Shown here piece by piece: positions 59,284-61,109 of a DNA stretch of 61,109 bases. Position numbers and translations under genes: made by a program. Positions within the stretch are counted from its first letter, which is position 1; every line of letters begins with the position of its first letter. The DNA is from Clostridia bacterium (lineage in GTDB: Bacteria; Bacillota; Clostridia; Oscillospirales; CAG-272). Location of the stretch: NCBI GenBank assembly GCA_017937135.1, contig JAGBEE010000008.1, positions 1 to 61,109 on the forward strand. The letters are read 5' to 3'. The notes below the pieces were generated by a model. It saw nothing but the letters and a program-made list of their open reading frames with translations. It was not told the origin of the DNA and ran no database searches.

Positions 59284-61109
59284 TTATCTCCAAGCAACAA
59301 CCTCACCATCTACATAATGCCAATAATAACCCTCGGAGGTCGGTTCATTTTCACTGTACCAATATACAGCATTCGAACTCGTATTAGAGTCCCAATTTTC
59401 TGACCAATTGGTTGGTTTACTTGTTGCTTCACAATAAATGTTCAAATTTCCACTCCAAGCGAACGCATTACTTTCTATGCTTGTTACACAATTTGGTACA
59501 ATTACTCTTAACAAGTTTTTACAGCCATAAAAAGCGTTACGTCCTATATGCGTTACAAAATTTGAAATTTCAAAAGACTCATCTAGCTTTCCTATTGCAT
59601 ATTGGATCAAGGTTTTTCCGTCTTTTGTGTAAAGATTCCCATCTATTGATTTGTAGTTAGTATTATTCTCATCCACAATAATATTTGTCAAACGCTCACA
59701 ACAAAAGAATGCATCATAGTATATGTTTGTTGCACTGGCTGGAATTGTTATTTTTTTCAAGCTTAAGCAATATTCGAACGCACCACTTCCTATACTTGTT
59801 ACGCTGTTTGGTATAGTTATGCTTTCAAAACCACACCAAGCGAATGCACATCCTTCTATACTTTTGCAAGCAGAGCCTTCTTCAAACGATATGTTCAAAT
59901 CGTTGCAAGCAAAGAATGCGTAGCTATCAATACACGTTACACTATTAGGTATAGTAATATTTGTTAGGCTTGAGCAATATTTGAACACGGAGTTTTCGAT
60001 AATTGTTATGCTATTAGGTATAGATATATTTGTTAAGCTTTTACAATTCTCAAATGCACAACTTCCTATACTTGTTACACTATTAGGTATTGCTACACTT
60101 ACAAGTGAGTCGCAACCAGAGAATGCACTGTTTCCTATTGATGTTACACTATTTGGTATTGTTATACTTGTTAGTGAGTCGCAATTATAGAATGTAAAAT
60201 TATTTATCTTTGTTACTGTATTTGGTATTACAAGATTTGTTACAAGCTCATTATTTATGTATAGATTCTTTGCATAATATAATGGATTTGATTCATAACC
60301 TCTGAATGATATATTACACCAGCTTGCTATATCACTTATATATACTTCTTTTAGTGAGGTGCAACTAGAGAATGCATCTTCTCCTATTGATGTTACACCA
60401 CTACCTATTGTTACGCTTGTTAGCGAATCGCAACCCCAGAATGCATACTTTCCTATTGAAGTTACACTATTAGGTATAGTTATACTTGTTAGTTTTGAGC
60501 AACCAGAGAATGCATTAGAATGTATGCATTTTGTATTTTCATGTATAGCACAAGATGTAATAGATTCGTCCTTTGCTTTTACTAATACTACATATGGATT
60601 TTCTTCATTTCCTAAATAATATCCATTATCGTATTCATTATATTTTAGAGAGGTGCAATTTCCGAATGCTCCGTATCCTATTGATGTTACGCTATCCCCA
60701 ATTGTTACACTTGTAAGAGAGGTGCAACTAGAGAATGCATCTTCTCCTATTGATGTTACACCATTTCCTATTAGTACACTTGTAAGATAGGTGCAACTTC
60801 TGAATGCATAATTATTTATTTTTGTTACTGTATCTGGTATTGTAAGATTAGTTACAAGCTCATTATTTATGTATAGATTCTCTGCCAAAGATAATGGATT
60901 TGAATAATAATTACCAAATGATATATTACACCAGCTTGCAATATCACTTATATGTACTTCGGTTAGCGAATCACAACTATAGAATGCATCGCTTCCTATT
61001 GATGTTACACCGTTTCCTATGGTTACACTTGCAAGTGAGTCGCAATCACGGAATGCATAGCTTCCTATTGATGTTACACCGTTTCCTATGGTTACACTTG
61101 CAAGTGAGT
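59284..61109 (-). CDS. LRR_5 repeat protein, 5' end outside the window
   Basis: The frame is open from its TAA at 59284 to the window edge, giving 608 visible residues; the true start, signal peptide and promoter lie further right. It is built of LRR_5 repeats of 23 residues with the core ITIPNSVTSIGSYAFxxCxSL. A block starting ISDIASWCNISF...NLYINNELVTNL occurs twice, 612 bases (204 codons) apart. The end EGYYWHYVDGEVVAW is typical of clostridial BspA-like proteins and has no wall anchor. Adhesion or surface display is likely. The repeats at 60991-61109 are nearly identical in DNA (period 69). Confidence 0.85.
   Translation of the reverse strand, partial: SLASVTIGNGVTSIGSYAFRDCDSLASVTIGNGVTSIGSDAFYSCDSLTEVHISDIASWCNISFGNYYSNPLSLAENLYINNELVTNLTIPDTVTKINNYAFRSCTYLTSVLIGNGVTSIGEDAFSSCTSLTSVTIGDSVTSIGYGAFGNCTSLKYNEYDNGYYLGNEENPYVVLVKAKDESITSCAIHENTKCIHSNAFSGCSKLTSITIPNSVTSIGKYAFWGCDSLTSVTIGSGVTSIGEDAFSSCTSLKEVYISDIASWCNISFRGYESNPLYYAKNLYINNELVTNLVIPNTVTKINNFTFYNCDSLTSITIPNSVTSIGNSAFSGCDSLVSVAIPNSVTSIGSCAFENCKSLTNISIPNSITIIENSVFKYCSSLTNITIPNSVTCIDSYAFFACNDLNISFEEGSACKSIEGCAFAWCGFESITIPNSVTSIGSGAFEYCLSLKKITIPASATNIYYDAFFCCERLTNIIVDENNTNYKSIDGNLYTKDGKTLIQYAIGKLDESFEISNFVTHIGRNAFYGCKNLLRVIVPNCVTSIESNAFAWSGNLNIYCEATSKPTNWSENWDSNTSSNAVYWYSENEPTSEGYYWHYVDGEVVAWR
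59850..61109 (-). repeat. Tandem 69-base repeats within the LRR_5 gene
   Basis: Units of 69 bases (23 codons) share the string CCTATTGATGTTACAC (plus-strand reading) and are closest at the right edge, where two copies starting at 60991 and 61060 differ at few positions. They encode the surface repeats and are prone to unequal recombination. Confidence 0.75.

Noticed and set aside
60991..61109. CRISPR-like regular repeats at the right edge
   Set aside because: The 69-base period is a multiple of three, stays in one reading frame and encodes LRR_5 units; there are no separate spacers.

Overview
The window is an AT-rich bacterial chromosome segment with Gram-positive features: AAGGAGG-type ribosome binding sites, sigma-A-like promoters that nearly all have a 17-base spacer, many U-tailed intrinsic terminators, and CCA-encoding tRNA genes. 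The gene set (HprK, EcfA1-EcfA2-EcfT, ThiN/ThiT, mini-RNase III, DUF951, YfhO, ClpE-type ATPase, archaeal-type ProRS, a SpoIIQ-like LytM protein, a CotH-like protein) points to an anaerobic Clostridia member, most likely an uncultured gut or rumen lineage. BspA-type LRR_5 surface proteins, fucose isomerase and alpha-galactosidase fit a gut habitat. I see no prophage, insertion sequence, CRISPR array or rRNA operon.

Layout. 1-4.9 kb: MATE exporter, membrane metallophosphoesterase, an unknown gene, tRNA-Met and a nucleoside-hydrolase-like gene. 4.9-6.4 kb: thiamine module (thiN, TPP riboswitch, thiT). 6.5-9.8 kb: L-fucose isomerase with a nucleotidyltransferase, then a small helical protein. 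9.8-13.8 kb: two LRR/InlB-type surface proteins and a short translationally coupled gene absent from simple ORF calls. 13.8-18.5 kb (minus): DUF951, YfhO, ruvA, ruvB. 18.6-23.4 kb (plus): ruvC, an rRNA methyltransferase-like gene, the ECF energising module and truA. 23.4-27.3 kb: two CvpA-like proteins and ClpE. 27.4-36.1 kb: discoidin-type membrane protein, proS, gdhA, a lipoprotein solute-binding protein and GH36 alpha-galactosidase. 36.1-39.7 kb: HTH regulator, hprK and four unknown genes, three of them in one operon. 39.7-43.2 kb: YfcE-type phosphodiesterase, Gfo/Idh/MocA oxidoreductase with a sugar isomerase, and a LytM peptidase. 43.3-47.7 kb: a ThyX-like protein without the ThyX signature, CDF transporter, CotH-like protein and a nucleotidyltransferase-like protein without its P-loop-like motif. 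47.7-51.6 kb: an RNA leader with two hairpins, LRR lipoprotein and coiled-coil membrane protein. 51.6-56 kb (minus): heterodimeric ABC exporter and mini-RNase III. 56-58.9 kb: GlpA-like, FAD oxidoreductase and short DUF1667 genes behind a ~160-base leader. Then tRNA-Leu and a large LRR_5 gene cut by the window edge.

Connections. ThiT is a group II ECF substrate-binding subunit and presumably uses the EcfA1-EcfA2-EcfT module encoded 14 kb away. The Holliday junction genes ruvAB and ruvC are split between two divergent operons that share a ~100-base promoter region. The most unusual items are apparently active-site-less relatives of known enzymes (ThyX-like, nucleotidyltransferase-like, DUF1667 without its cysteines), the coupled 59-residue gene behind a surface protein, and two structured leaders that match no riboswitch class I recognise. 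All functions are inferred from reading sequence; no database search was run.
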